Shown: positions 6,998-14,987, counted from the first letter of the stretch. The stretch is 15,776 bases of DNA from Bacillota bacterium (GCA_023441905.1 JAEZNC010000138.1:1-15776); one strand, 5' to 3'. Made by a program: numbers and translations. The notes: a model not told the origin generated them from the sequence alone.

Positions 6998-7912
6998 TTA
7001 TGCATGGGCAAAGTAAGAAACTTTTGATAGACTCTTACTATATATCGATGTAATGGGCGTATAACTTGAGAGCTTACGCCCTGCCTGGGCAACCGTGACG
7101 CCGCGTTTTTCATCATAAACACCGTCTTTGGAGGGGCACACCACCTGAACATGCCCATGCCCGCTTGGGTTCTTCCACGCTGTAACCACAGGAGAACCCG
7201 CGTTGGCCAACGCCTGTGCCTGCGCCGGCGTCACCTCAAACCAGCCGTATTGACCGCCGTGCTGATGCAGCCAGTTGTATATGCTGTTGGCTGACATCTG
7301 CCTCGCTCCCTTCACATCAGGGTATGTCCGCGGCGCTCCCGTTTCCGGGTCAATATAATGCGGTATCTCGGCACCCATCGCGCTTGTCACATCCCACATG
7401 AAAATATTGCAGTATGTGTCTCCGCGCCCTTTCTTGTTGACCTCATAGCGTTTGTTGTTTTCTACATCAAACTGATCAATCACCTGACGGTAAAGCGCGG
7501 CCGACCTTTTGCCCGCACGGCTCGTAATGGCCGGGGTGCACGGCTTGGATGCCGCGACCGGTGTCATCGCCTCATTCGTTCCCGTCGTTGCGGTTATGCC
7601 ATAAGCTCCCGATGCGGTTTTGAAAAGCGCCGATGAGGACAGTGCGCCTTTGCTTGCGAGCGCGCTGCCGAGGCTGATCATCGCAAGATCCGAGCTGCCG
7701 CCCAGCATCGACAGCAGCATAAGGCCTGATATTTTGTCTCCGAGGCCCGAGAGCGTATCCGCCGAATCGGATGAGCCGCTGAGCCCTTCAAGCATTTGAG
7801 CCGAAAGCATACTGGAAAACAGATTTGTATCACTGTTTTCCGTATTCTGGCTTCTGTTCAACAGCTGCTCCAGCATGGCCTGTTTAACGCTATCAATATT
7901 GCCGACAGCCAT
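6998..7912 (-). CDS. Putative cysteine-type peptidoglycan hydrolase (NlpC/P60- or CHAP-like C-terminal domain)
   Basis: A 304-residue protein with two parts. Residues 1-130 are Ser/Leu/Ala-rich with many small residues and the stretch NLFSSMLSAQMLEGL; no Sec signal or clear membrane helix is seen. Residues 135-300 look like a papain-fold hydrolase: C168 in GDTYCNIFMWDVTSAMG as the likely nucleophile, and H254 in GHGHVQVV as the likely base, with AGSPVVTAWKNPSG just before it. This pattern suits NlpC/P60 or CHAP amidase/endopeptidases that cut peptidoglycan stem peptides. The exact family is not certain. It lies between fliD and the export-switch gene with its own AAAGGAG site, so a type III-exported wall-opening enzyme is plausible but inferred. 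An adhesin- or colicin-type function cannot be excluded. Confidence 0.65.
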   Translation of the reverse strand: MAVGNIDSVKQAMLEQLLNRSQNTENSDTNLFSSMLSAQMLEGLSGSSDSADTLSGLGDKISGLMLLSMLGGSSDLAMISLGSALASKGALSSSALFKTASGAYGITATTGTNEAMTPVAASKPCTPAITSRAGKRSAALYRQVIDQFDVENNKRYEVNKKGRGDTYCNIFMWDVTSAMGAEIPHYIDPETGAPRTYPDVKGARQMSANSIYNWLHQHGGQYGWFEVTPAQAQALANAGSPVVTAWKNPSGHGHVQVVCPSKDGVYDEKRGVTVAQAGRKLSSYTPITSIYSKSLSKVSYFAHA

Positions 7913-7943
7913 TCCGTTCTCCTTTTATTTGATAAGCATAATA

Positions 7944-8252
7944 TCAACGTTTTTTATCAAGTCCAAACCGCGAACCGTATTTGGCATCCATGGTGTTGAC
8001 AAAAACGAGTATTTCAGCGACCACTTTATAAAGTTCCTCGGGTATTTCATCGCCGACGCTCATTTTTTGCAGAACACCGGAAAGCTTTTGATCCTGAACC
8101 ACCTGAATATGATGTTCGTGCGCTTCTTCGACCATCCGTTTGGCGACATACCCCTTGCCCAGCGCCACGATATACGGCGCGTTGTCGTCCTGCGCGTTAT
8201 ACTTCAGCGCCGCCGCCTCGGTCATCCCGTCCTTTTCGCCATCGTTCATCAT
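7944..8252 (-). CDS. FhlB-type export-switch protein (cytoplasmic FlhB C-domain homologue, YlqH-like)
   Basis: A 102-residue soluble protein matching only the cytoplasmic C-terminal domain of FlhB, the switch that changes flagellar export from rod/hook to filament substrates. The visible matches are AAALKYNAQDDNAPYIVALGKGYVAKRM, then VVQDQKLSGVLQ, and the highly conserved VGDEIPEELYKVVAEILVFV. The transmembrane part of FlhB and the Asn-Pro-Thr-His self-cleavage site are absent; the protein begins about where the cleaved fragment of FlhB would begin. This is the YlqH/FhlB class known from Bacillus and other flagellates. Its ATG overlaps the stop of the FliK-like gene, so the two are coupled. 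A full-length FlhB is presumably encoded elsewhere. Confidence 0.88.
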   Translation of the reverse strand: MMNDGEKDGMTEAAALKYNAQDDNAPYIVALGKGYVAKRMVEEAHEHHIQVVQDQKLSGVLQKMSVGDEIPEELYKVVAEILVFVNTMDAKYGSRFGLDKKR

Positions 8253-10078
8253 ACTCTTATATCCACATTCCCGGCACTGCCGTCCGTTTCCTTTTCAAAG
8301 CGCTCCTCGGCGTTGAGCACCGTCGTGCGCGATGTCAGCTGTTTGACGCTGACGCCTGAGAGCGTGTATCCGGCTTGCTGCACCGCACCTTTCAGCTGTG
8401 CCGCATCTGCACGCATGTCGTCCGCCAGCTGCATATCTTCCATATTAAACTCGATGTTTAAGGTCTTTCCGCTCGTTTTCACGAGTGTTTCCACACGTCC
8501 CATGTACTGCGTGTCGAGGCCCAGAAGTATCAGTATGTTGTCCGGATCGACTGCCTTTTTGCCGCCGCGGTACCGGTATATAAAGAGTTCCGCAGTGGTT
8601 TGCTGCTGACGACCCGTCTGCAGCGGAATCTGATAGCAGTCAAAGCGTTTGATTTCACTCATCAAAGACATCTGCTTTTCAGCCTGATCCAGCTTGGAGG
8701 CGACAACATCCCTAACTGTTTTATCGGCATGATCTGCCAAAAGCTTTAGTTCTTTTAACTGCTCAGGCATTTCCTGCACAGCCTTTTTAATATGCACCGA
8801 AAGTTTTTCGGCATCATCCATAGGGGCCAGCATACCGAGTGCCTTCTGCACGATTTCATTGCCCTTTTGGATTGTTTTGACCGCATTTTCCGCCATGTTA
8901 TCGTTTTTAGCCGCCGCCGTTTTTGCGTCCGCCGCCTGAGTAACGGCGCTTCTTTCCGTCTGCGGCATATCTGCCATTCTATCCGCAGACGGCTGTGCCA
9001 CAGCCTCTTCTGCACTAGGCGTATTTGTCTGCTGCGGATTGATTTGATCGGAGGGTCCGCCCCCAACGTTAGCCGTCTTAGGCGCCGATGGTGGCGTTTG
9101 CGGCGCTTGCGTGCCGGGCCCGGCTGCGGCAGGATTTGTCTCCGGCTGAGCGGGGCTCTGGCTTTGCCGTACCGGCACGGGCGGTGTATTCGCGTCTGGC
9201 GCAGCCTCCGCCGTTGGCTGTGTATGGGCGGCAGGCATGTTCTGAGCAAGACCGCCCGAAACAGGGCTATCTTGTGCTGGGCTCGTCTGACCGGTACCGG
9301 CCACCGCTGCCTGATTCGAGACGGAATCGGCTGGCGCGGCTTGGCTTAATCCGGGGCCCGTCGACGCGGTTTGGGCTTGTACCGGGCTGCTTTGCGTCTG
9401 ACTTTGTCCCGCAGTCTGTCCTGCTTTATCAGCCGCTCCCTGCCCGTCAGACAGCGCTGCGTGAGTGCTGACGCCCAAATCGGCTTTCAAAGACTGCGTT
9501 GTTTGAGCCGCGGGATCGGCTGATAATGATGCGAGAGTGCTCTGAGAAAAAGCCTTCGGACTTGTCCTGATACTTTCAATAATCTGTGCGAGCAGCGCTG
9601 TGACAGGTGAAGGGCCTTTGGCCATTTGTGACAGCACTTCAATGTTTTCCGCGGTACCGGCCAGGCCATGCCTCGATATAAACGCAGCCGCTTTCGGATC
9701 GGCCCCCGGGTTGTTTTTGAGCATGGCAAGCGTGCTTAATAGTGCCTGCGCCTTGACGGACTGGCTCATGGCCCGGATATCCGCCGACATTTCGGATTCC
9801 GTCGCAAACGGCGCTTGGCGTGAGATATCCACCACGCGCAGCACATACCGCCCGCCGCTCGCTTCATCCACAACGGTCTCCACATAATCGCCCACAGCCA
9901 CGCCGATATCGCTGAGCAGCTTGGCGGTTAGCACCGCCCCGCCGTCCTGATTTTTTAAAAAGACCTTATCACCCTTGATATCCGTGACCTCCGCAATCAG
10001 CACATCGCCTTCGGACAAACCGGTGCGCTGGGGGCTGTCGGGTAATTTTCTGGATATGCCGATATTCTCAACTCTCAT
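8249..10078 (-). CDS. FliK-like flagellar hook-length control/YlqG-like protein
   Basis: A 609-residue three-part protein. Residues 1-90 form a small beta-rich domain (SEGDVLIAEVTDIKGDKVFL and a following GDYVETVV). Residues about 180-395 are low-complexity, rich in Ala, Gln, Ser, Pro and Thr, resembling the flexible tether of FliK molecular rulers. Residues about 420-590 resemble the FliK C-terminal domain, with YMGRVETLVKTSGKTLNIEFNMED as the core, which in FliK touches FlhB to trigger the export switch. Being coupled to a FhlB-type gene, it corresponds to the ylqG-ylqH pair of Bacillus. Whether it is the actual hook-length ruler or a paralogue is not decidable here, because the hook genes are outside the window. 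It is the first gene of the leftward string. Confidence 0.8.
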   Translation of the reverse strand: MRVENIGISRKLPDSPQRTGLSEGDVLIAEVTDIKGDKVFLKNQDGGAVLTAKLLSDIGVAVGDYVETVVDEASGGRYVLRVVDISRQAPFATESEMSADIRAMSQSVKAQALLSTLAMLKNNPGADPKAAAFISRHGLAGTAENIEVLSQMAKGPSPVTALLAQIIESIRTSPKAFSQSTLASLSADPAAQTTQSLKADLGVSTHAALSDGQGAADKAGQTAGQSQTQSSPVQAQTASTGPGLSQAAPADSVSNQAAVAGTGQTSPAQDSPVSGGLAQNMPAAHTQPTAEAAPDANTPPVPVRQSQSPAQPETNPAAAGPGTQAPQTPPSAPKTANVGGGPSDQINPQQTNTPSAEEAVAQPSADRMADMPQTERSAVTQAADAKTAAAKNDNMAENAVKTIQKGNEIVQKALGMLAPMDDAEKLSVHIKKAVQEMPEQLKELKLLADHADKTVRDVVASKLDQAEKQMSLMSEIKRFDCYQIPLQTGRQQQTTAELFIYRYRGGKKAVDPDNILILLGLDTQYMGRVETLVKTSGKTLNIEFNMEDMQLADDMRADAAQLKGAVQQAGYTLSGVSVKQLTSRTTVLNAEERFEKETDGSAGNVDIRV

Positions 10079-10181
10079 AACTTTCGCCTTTTTTTGATAA
10101 ATTTTCGCTGATTTTGCGTTTCTGTTGATTCAATTCGGGTTATATGTCTAATGCGTCAAAACGTATCGCTTTCTATATGAT

Positions 10182-10207
10182 ATATCGGATTTTTTAAAAA
10201 AGCTTAA
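10182..10207 (-). promoter_or_regulatory. Candidate SigD (sigma-28) promoter for the leftward fliK-like to cheW genes
   Basis: On the minus strand TTAA (10204-10207) is followed after 14 bases by TCCGATAT (10182-10189). The -10 box matches seven of eight positions of the SigD consensus GCCGATAT. The spacer contains a TTTTTTAAAAAA palindrome. It lies 104 bases upstream of the first leftward gene. The -35 overlaps that of the rightward candidate. Confidence 0.5.
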
Positions 10208-10231
10208 CAGTTTTATTATTCGATTCGATAT
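10205..10231 (+). promoter_or_regulatory. Candidate SigD (sigma-28) promoter for the cheC-cheD-cheY-cheA genes
   Basis: TAAC (10205-10208) is followed after exactly 15 bases by TTCGATAT (10224-10231), three of four and six of eight matches to the SigD consensus TAAA-N15-GCCGATAT. It would give a 5' leader of roughly 85 bases before cheC. A possible SigA promoter, TTGATT (10125-10130) with TCTAAT (10147-10152) at 16-base spacing, lies upstream on the same strand. The rest of the 244-base divergent gap is AT-rich without other clear elements. Confidence 0.5.
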
Positions 10232-10322
10232 GGTATATGTGGCGAGATATCGGGGCGCTTACTTTGGCGCACTGGTTTTGTTTTATTGTTGCGGGAAAAT
10301 TACACCTACGAATGGAGCCACT

Positions 10323-10946
10323 ATGTTTAATTCAGGGGGAATTCCAAGCGATCAGCTTGATTTTCTGAAAGAGCTTGAAAATATCGGCGCCGGGCATGCG
10401 GCAACGGCCCTTGCATCCATGCTCGGGCACGAAGTCAATATACAGGTGCCGCACGCGCAGTTCTGTGAATACGAGCAGATCTGCGATATACTCGACGGCC
10501 CCGAAAACGTCGTCGCCGGACTGCTTGTGGGCATCTCTGATGATCTGGACGGTTATATTCTTCTGGTGCTTAGCCGTAACGATGCGTATGAACTGACCAA
10601 AGCCATTATCACACAGATGGGCGGTGAGGTTGACGATACCGGTGAATTCAACGAGATGCAATTGAGCGCGCTCAAAGAGCTGTCCAACATACTCATCGGC
10701 TCATACATTTCAGCCATCTCATCCCTGACCGGGCTGCGGATTGATGCCTCCGTGCCCGAACTTGTTTTGGACATGGCGGGCGCGGTTCTCAATCTTCTCG
10801 TATCTGCCTACGGTGAATACGGCGATAACGTGCTGTTTATGGAAACGGAATTTGTGGAAAACGAGCACAGCATATTCGGACATTTCTTTTTGATTCCGGA
10901 TGTTGAATCTTATAACCGTTTGATGACACAAATGGGGCTGGTATGA
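10323..10946 (+). CDS. cheC: CheY-P phosphatase CheC
   Basis: CheC dephosphorylates phospho-CheY and, together with CheD, gives feedback on receptor deamidation. From the ATG at 10323 the product is 207 residues, the usual CheC length. It carries both phosphatase helices of the family with their Glu-x-x-Asn pairs: LDFLKELENIGAGHAATALA near the N terminus and LSALKELSNILIGSYISAIS about 120 residues later. Two active centres distinguish CheC from CheX. The hydrophobic ILLVLS and FLIP strands complete the duplicated fold. The open frame extends upstream to an ATG at 10230, but that extra 31-residue piece looks non-conserved and overlaps the promoter; GGAG lies correctly before 10323. The stop overlaps the cheD start. 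Confidence 0.95.
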   Translation: MFNSGGIPSDQLDFLKELENIGAGHAATALASMLGHEVNIQVPHAQFCEYEQICDILDGPENVVAGLLVGISDDLDGYILLVLSRNDAYELTKAIITQMGGEVDDTGEFNEMQLSALKELSNILIGSYISAISSLTGLRIDASVPELVLDMAGAVLNLLVSAYGEYGDNVLFMETEFVENEHSIFGHFFLIPDVESYNRLMTQMGLV

Positions 10947-11428
10947 GAATATTTACAATTGGTGTTGCAGAACAGAAAATAGCAAGGTCTCCGGACAAAC
11001 TTGTGACTTTGGGGCTTGGTTCATGTATCGGGCTTGTGCTGTATGATCCGATTGCAAAAATCGCCGGAATGGTTCACATTATGCTGCCCTCGTCGTCGAT
11101 TCGTTCCGAGGTGACAAACCGATTTAAGTTTGCCGATACGGCCATTGTGGACATGCTGGACCAGATCATAAAGGAGGGAGCGGCGCGTCCGAGGCTCCGT
11201 GCCAAAATCGCCGGCGGCGCACATATGTTCCGCACCACAGGAACAATCGATATTATGAATGTCGGTCAGCGCAATATCGCGATGTGCCGAAAAGTACTGG
11301 AAGAAAACCGGATCATTCTGGATGGTGAGGATACCGGTGGAAGCAGCGGGCGTTCCATAGAATTTTGTTGTGACAGCTGCACGCTGTCGATACGCACCGT
11401 GTCACCAAAAGCCGTAAAAATTATATGA
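10943..11428 (+). CDS. cheD: Chemoreceptor glutamine deamidase CheD
   Basis: CheD deamidates specific glutamines of chemoreceptors, and its activity is controlled by binding CheC. The 161-residue product has the full set of family motifs: GLGSCIGLVLYD with nucleophile C28, GMVHIMLP with H45, T22 in the expected catalytic-region position, KIAGGAHMF and NVGQRN. The C-terminal LSIRTVSPK strand is also standard. The ATG overlaps the cheC stop (ATGA), so CheC and CheD are translationally coupled, which fits their physical partnership. Nothing is missing. Confidence 0.96.
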   Translation: MRIFTIGVAEQKIARSPDKLVTLGLGSCIGLVLYDPIAKIAGMVHIMLPSSSIRSEVTNRFKFADTAIVDMLDQIIKEGAARPRLRAKIAGGAHMFRTTGTIDIMNVGQRNIAMCRKVLEENRIILDGEDTGGSSGRSIEFCCDSCTLSIRTVSPKAVKII

Positions 11429-11482
11429 TGAAAAAATGATCAGCAGAAATATAAACCGTTAAACAGGAGGTCACTTAAAACC

Positions 11483-11839
11483 ATGAAGAAAGTACTGATC
11501 GTCGACGACGCAGCGTTTATGAGGGTTTCCATCAAAAATATGCTTGTCAAGAACGGCTACGAAGTCATCGGCGAAGCCGAAAACGGAAAGGTTGGCGTAC
11601 AAAAATATCAGGAACTCGGGCCTGATATTGTGACAATGGATATCACAATGCCGGAAATGGACGGGCTGACCTGTCTTAAGAAGATTCTGGAGGCGGACCC
11701 CAAAGCGAATATTGTGATGATCAGCGCCATGGGCCAGGAAAGCATGGTCAGAGAAGCCGTTCTTTCGGGAGCCAAAGGCTTTATTGTCAAACCCTTTAAA
11801 GAAGATGTGATCGTTGCAGCGCTGAATAATCTGCCGTAA
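11483..11839 (+). CDS. cheY: Chemotaxis response regulator CheY
   Basis: A single-domain receiver of 118 residues. It shows the acidic pair D8-D9, phosphoacceptor D53 in TMDITMPEMDG, S81 of the Ser/Thr switch position, and K103 in the VKP motif. In its phosphorylated form it binds the flagellar switch (FliM/FliY) and sets the direction of rotation. The lack of any output domain and its place between cheD and cheA support CheY rather than another response regulator. AGGAGGT lies about eleven bases before the ATG, a little longer than ideal. CheC, encoded two genes upstream, would be its phosphatase. Confidence 0.95.
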   Translation: MKKVLIVDDAAFMRVSIKNMLVKNGYEVIGEAENGKVGVQKYQELGPDIVTMDITMPEMDGLTCLKKILEADPKANIVMISAMGQESMVREAVLSGAKGFIVKPFKEDVIVAALNNLP

Positions 11840-11891
11840 AGGAAGAATTGTATCATCTTAAGCTAATTATTAGGAAAGAAGGAAACTTTTC

Positions 11892-13907
11892 ATGTCAGCG
11901 AATGATTCGATACTGGATGTTTATCTGTATGAAAACGGCCAGCTGCTCGACAATCTGGAGTCTTTGCTTTTGGCTTGTGAAAAAAGCGGCACCTTTACAT
12001 CAGAGCAAATAGGTGATATATTTCGCATCCTGCATACGATAAAAGGATCTTCGGCGATGATGAATTTTGACAACATCACCGGTCTTTCTCATGCCCTTGA
12101 GGATCTTTTCGGATTCCTGCGCGAGTATCAGGCCCGCAAAAGAGACTACAGAAAAATCAGCGATCTTGTCTTTTCGTCTGTGGATGCAATGAAAGCCGAG
12201 TTCGGCAAGATTCAAAGCAGCGGCCTTCCCGACGGCGACTTAACCCATATCACCGATGATGTGCGTAAGTTTTACAAGATTCTCACTTCCTCAGACAGGG
12301 TTCATGAACCGAAGGATGAAGACATATCCACGGATAATGCGCAGGCCTCTATGCCGTTCTCCGAGGATATCTCCGGATTAAACCGCTATAAAGCCCATGT
12401 CACTTTTCAAAAAGACAGCAAGATGGAAAACATCAGAGCTCTCGGTATCGTAAAATCGCTTGAAACACTGTGTCAAAAAATTGTGACAGTACCGGGCGAT
12501 CTCCTCGGCGAATACAGCGACGATGAGATTACAGCCAATGGCTTTGATCTCTATATCGAGTCCGATCAGCCTTCCCATGTGATTCATAACAAAATTAAAG
12601 AAGCTTTCTTTATAAACGAACTGCATTTTGAAGATTTATCGGAACAGAAGGCTGAAGAGGCCGCACCTGCCGAAAGCATAAAAGCAAAAATCTCCGATAA
12701 TACGGCACCGAGCGCAGACGCTTCACACAATGTCAAGCAGCAAAATTACATGAGCGTCAACTTAAACAAGCTCGATATGCTTATGGATATTGTGGGTGAA
12801 ATTGTTATCACTGAATCCACCGTGACCAAAAACCCCGAAGTGTTAAAGCTCGGCCTTGACAGCTTTGATAAGGCATCGCGCCAGCTTCGCAAGCTGACTG
12901 ACGAGCTGCAGGATATTGTGATGGCCATCCGCATGATCCCTGTTTCGGCAACGTTTCATAAGATGGAGCGCATTGTCCGCGATATGGCCAATAAGTTCGG
13001 AAAACAGGCGGAGCTCATTATTGTGGGAGAGGATACGGAGCTTGATAAAAACGTGATCGACAATCTCTCCGACCCGCTCATGCACATTATCCGCAACTCC
13101 ATGGACCATGGGCTGGAAACCACCGAAGAGCGTTCGAAGCTCGGCAAAACCCCCACCGGCCGAATCACGCTTGAAGCGCACAACTCAGGCAGTGATGTGC
13201 TGATCAGCGTTTCCGATGACGGGCGCGGGCTTAACAGAGACGCGATTCTCGAGAAGGGCATCAGCAAGGGCCTTGTGAAAAAGAATCCCGCCGATATGAC
13301 GGATAAGGAAGTCTATTCGCTGATTTTCGCCCCCGGCTTTTCCACCAAGGAACAGGTCACCGAGTTTTCCGGGCGCGGCGTCGGTATGGATGTGGCACAG
13401 AAGAATATACAAAAGCTCGGCGGCACGCTGACCGTGGACAGCATGCCCGGGCGCGGCATGACCGTGCAGATACGCATCCCGCTCACACTGGCCATCATCG
13501 AAGGCATGCAGGTGAGCGTCGGCGGCAGTGTATTCATCCTTCCGTTGCTGTCGATTAAGGAATCGTTCAAGCTCAAAAATCTGAAGGACATCGCCAAAGA
13601 CCCCGACGGAAATGAAATGATCACGATGCGCGGCAATTGTTACCCGATATTGCGGCTGCACAAATTGTTCAATATCAACACCGATATCACGTCTTTTGAA
13701 GACGGCATATTGGTGCTTTTGGAAACCCAGACGCTGAACTACTGCCTGTTTGTGGACGAGCTGATCGGTGAGCAGCAGACCGTGGTGAAACCTCTGCCCG
13801 TCTATATCTCAAAGATACTCGGTTTATCCAAGAGTATCGCGGGCTGTACGATACTTGGAGATGGGAGTGTCAGTCTCATTCTGGACGTGAATGGACTGAT
13901 GGGATAA
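11892..13907 (+). CDS. cheA: Chemotaxis sensor histidine kinase CheA
   Basis: CheA autophosphorylates in response to receptor signals and passes phosphate to CheY and CheB. The 671-residue product has all five domains. P1 (1-130) has the phosphorylated H48 in LHTIKGSSAM. A P2-like CheY/CheB-docking domain lies at about 165-250. An Ala/Glu/Ser linker leads to P3 dimerisation (about 287-350, LDMLMDIVGEIVITEST). The P4 ATPase domain has the N box around PLMHIIRNSMDHGLE (395-409), G1 DDGRG (442-446), F box PGFST (481-485) and G2 GRGVGMD (494-500). P5, a CheW-like domain (about 535-671), begins at IIEGMQVSVGG. It is followed after three bases by the HD-GYP gene. Confidence 0.97.
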   Translation: MSANDSILDVYLYENGQLLDNLESLLLACEKSGTFTSEQIGDIFRILHTIKGSSAMMNFDNITGLSHALEDLFGFLREYQARKRDYRKISDLVFSSVDAMKAEFGKIQSSGLPDGDLTHITDDVRKFYKILTSSDRVHEPKDEDISTDNAQASMPFSEDISGLNRYKAHVTFQKDSKMENIRALGIVKSLETLCQKIVTVPGDLLGEYSDDEITANGFDLYIESDQPSHVIHNKIKEAFFINELHFEDLSEQKAEEAAPAESIKAKISDNTAPSADASHNVKQQNYMSVNLNKLDMLMDIVGEIVITESTVTKNPEVLKLGLDSFDKASRQLRKLTDELQDIVMAIRMIPVSATFHKMERIVRDMANKFGKQAELIIVGEDTELDKNVIDNLSDPLMHIIRNSMDHGLETTEERSKLGKTPTGRITLEAHNSGSDVLISVSDDGRGLNRDAILEKGISKGLVKKNPADMTDKEVYSLIFAPGFSTKEQVTEFSGRGVGMDVAQKNIQKLGGTLTVDSMPGRGMTVQIRIPLTLAIIEGMQVSVGGSVFILPLLSIKESFKLKNLKDIAKDPDGNEMITMRGNCYPILRLHKLFNINTDITSFEDGILVLLETQTLNYCLFVDELIGEQQTVVKPLPVYISKILGLSKSIAGCTILGDGSVSLILDVNGLMG

Positions 13908-13910
13908 CAG

Positions 13911-14987
13911 ATGAGATATATCCCGATTAGTCACCTGCGCCCCGGTTATAAGCTGGCCTCAGACCTGGTGCTGTCGCGAAACCGTATTTTACTTCGCAAG
14001 GGGCGGCTTTTAACCGATGCCTTCATCAAAAAAATATCGGAGCTTGGTTATCAGGGGCTTTACATCGATGATGATTTATCAGAAGGCCTCTATGTGAACG
14101 ACGTCGTCAGCGCGGAGCTGAAAATGACGATGAAAAACGAGCTTCAGGCGCTGCTTGACAACACGAAGCTGAACAGGCCGTCGGCATTCCGAACACGCAT
14201 GCAGACGATCAACAAGCTGCTGCAATGCACGGTGGATGAAATTCTGCACTCAAGCCAGGTCATGGTCAACATGATTGATCTAAGAACCTATGATGACTAC
14301 ACCTACAGTCACAGCCTCAATGTCGCCATTTTGTCCATCGTCATCGGTATCACTCTCGGGCTCAACAAAAAAATGCTCCATCAGCTGGCGCTCGGCGCGC
14401 TGCTTCACGATACGGGAAAGATGTTCATCGAAAAGGAGATACTCAACAAACCTTCACGATTAACGCCCGAGGAGTTTGAGGAAATTAAAAAGCACAGCGA
14501 GCGCGGCTATGCGTACCTGTGCGACTACATGGATATTCCCGACGCGGCGCGTAACACGGCGCTGCAGCATCATGAGCAGTTTAACGGCAAGGGCTATCCG
14601 CAAGGCCTCTCGGGCGAATCGATTCATCTTTTCGGCCGCATTGTGGGTGTGGTGGACGTCTTCGACGCACTGACCGCGGACAGACCCTATCGGAAGGCCA
14701 TGCTGCCCTCAGATGCCATCGAATACATCATGGGCGGCTACAACACCATGTTTGACCCGAGCATCGTCAATGCGCTCACACGCAAGGTTGCGCCGTATCC
14801 GGTGGGCACGTGCGTCCGCCTGAGTTCTGGTGAAACGGCCATCGTCACCAAGAACCACGAATCTGCCAGCCTGCGCCCCGTCGTCAAGCTCATTGCGGAC
14901 GGCAAACCGACAGACACATTCATGGATCTTGCGCATGACCGCTCACTCCTCAATATCACCATCAAGGAAATCGTCAATATTCAGTAA
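13911..14987 (+). CDS. HD-GYP domain cyclic di-GMP phosphodiesterase (putative)
   Basis: Predicted to hydrolyse cyclic di-GMP. Residues 1-55 form a small N-terminal domain (IPISHLRPGYKLASDLV...) of the type often fused to HD-GYP. The HD-GYP domain (about 115-270) has H134, the HD pair H166-D167 with K170 (LLHDTGK, where most members have HDIGK), H195, the H220-H221 pair, GYP at 228-230, and VVDVFDALTADRPYRKA. The final 80 residues (PVGTCVRLSSGETAIV, RPVVKLI) are a common C-terminal extension. No receiver or membrane segment is present, so it acts in the cytoplasm without an obvious own sensor. It starts three bases after cheA with only a weak ribosome site, so its expression is probably coupled to that of the kinase. 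Confidence 0.93.
   Translation: MRYIPISHLRPGYKLASDLVLSRNRILLRKGRLLTDAFIKKISELGYQGLYIDDDLSEGLYVNDVVSAELKMTMKNELQALLDNTKLNRPSAFRTRMQTINKLLQCTVDEILHSSQVMVNMIDLRTYDDYTYSHSLNVAILSIVIGITLGLNKKMLHQLALGALLHDTGKMFIEKEILNKPSRLTPEEFEEIKKHSERGYAYLCDYMDIPDAARNTALQHHEQFNGKGYPQGLSGESIHLFGRIVGVVDVFDALTADRPYRKAMLPSDAIEYIMGGYNTMFDPSIVNALTRKVAPYPVGTCVRLSSGETAIVTKNHESASLRPVVKLIADGKPTDTFMDLAHDRSLLNITIKEIVNIQ

Noticed and set aside
7875..8609. 244-codon plus-strand open frame across the FhlB-like gene and the end of the FliK-like gene
   Set aside because: It runs antisense through two coupled genes with clear family matches and has no start signal.
8792..9471. Long plus-strand open frames rich in Arg, Leu and Cys
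   Set aside because: They are antisense to the Ala/Gln/Ser/Pro low-complexity part of the FliK-like gene; biased composition keeps other frames open. No ribosome site or family match.
10230..10322. Upstream extension of cheC beginning at an ATG at 10230
   Set aside because: The extra residues do not resemble CheC, the ATG overlaps the candidate -10 box, and it has no ribosome site; the ATG at 10323 has GGAG at the right distance and gives the family length.
13185..13661. 158-codon minus-strand open frame within cheA
   Set aside because: It is a shadow of the kinase P4/P5 coding sequence, His/Asp-rich without recognisable motifs.
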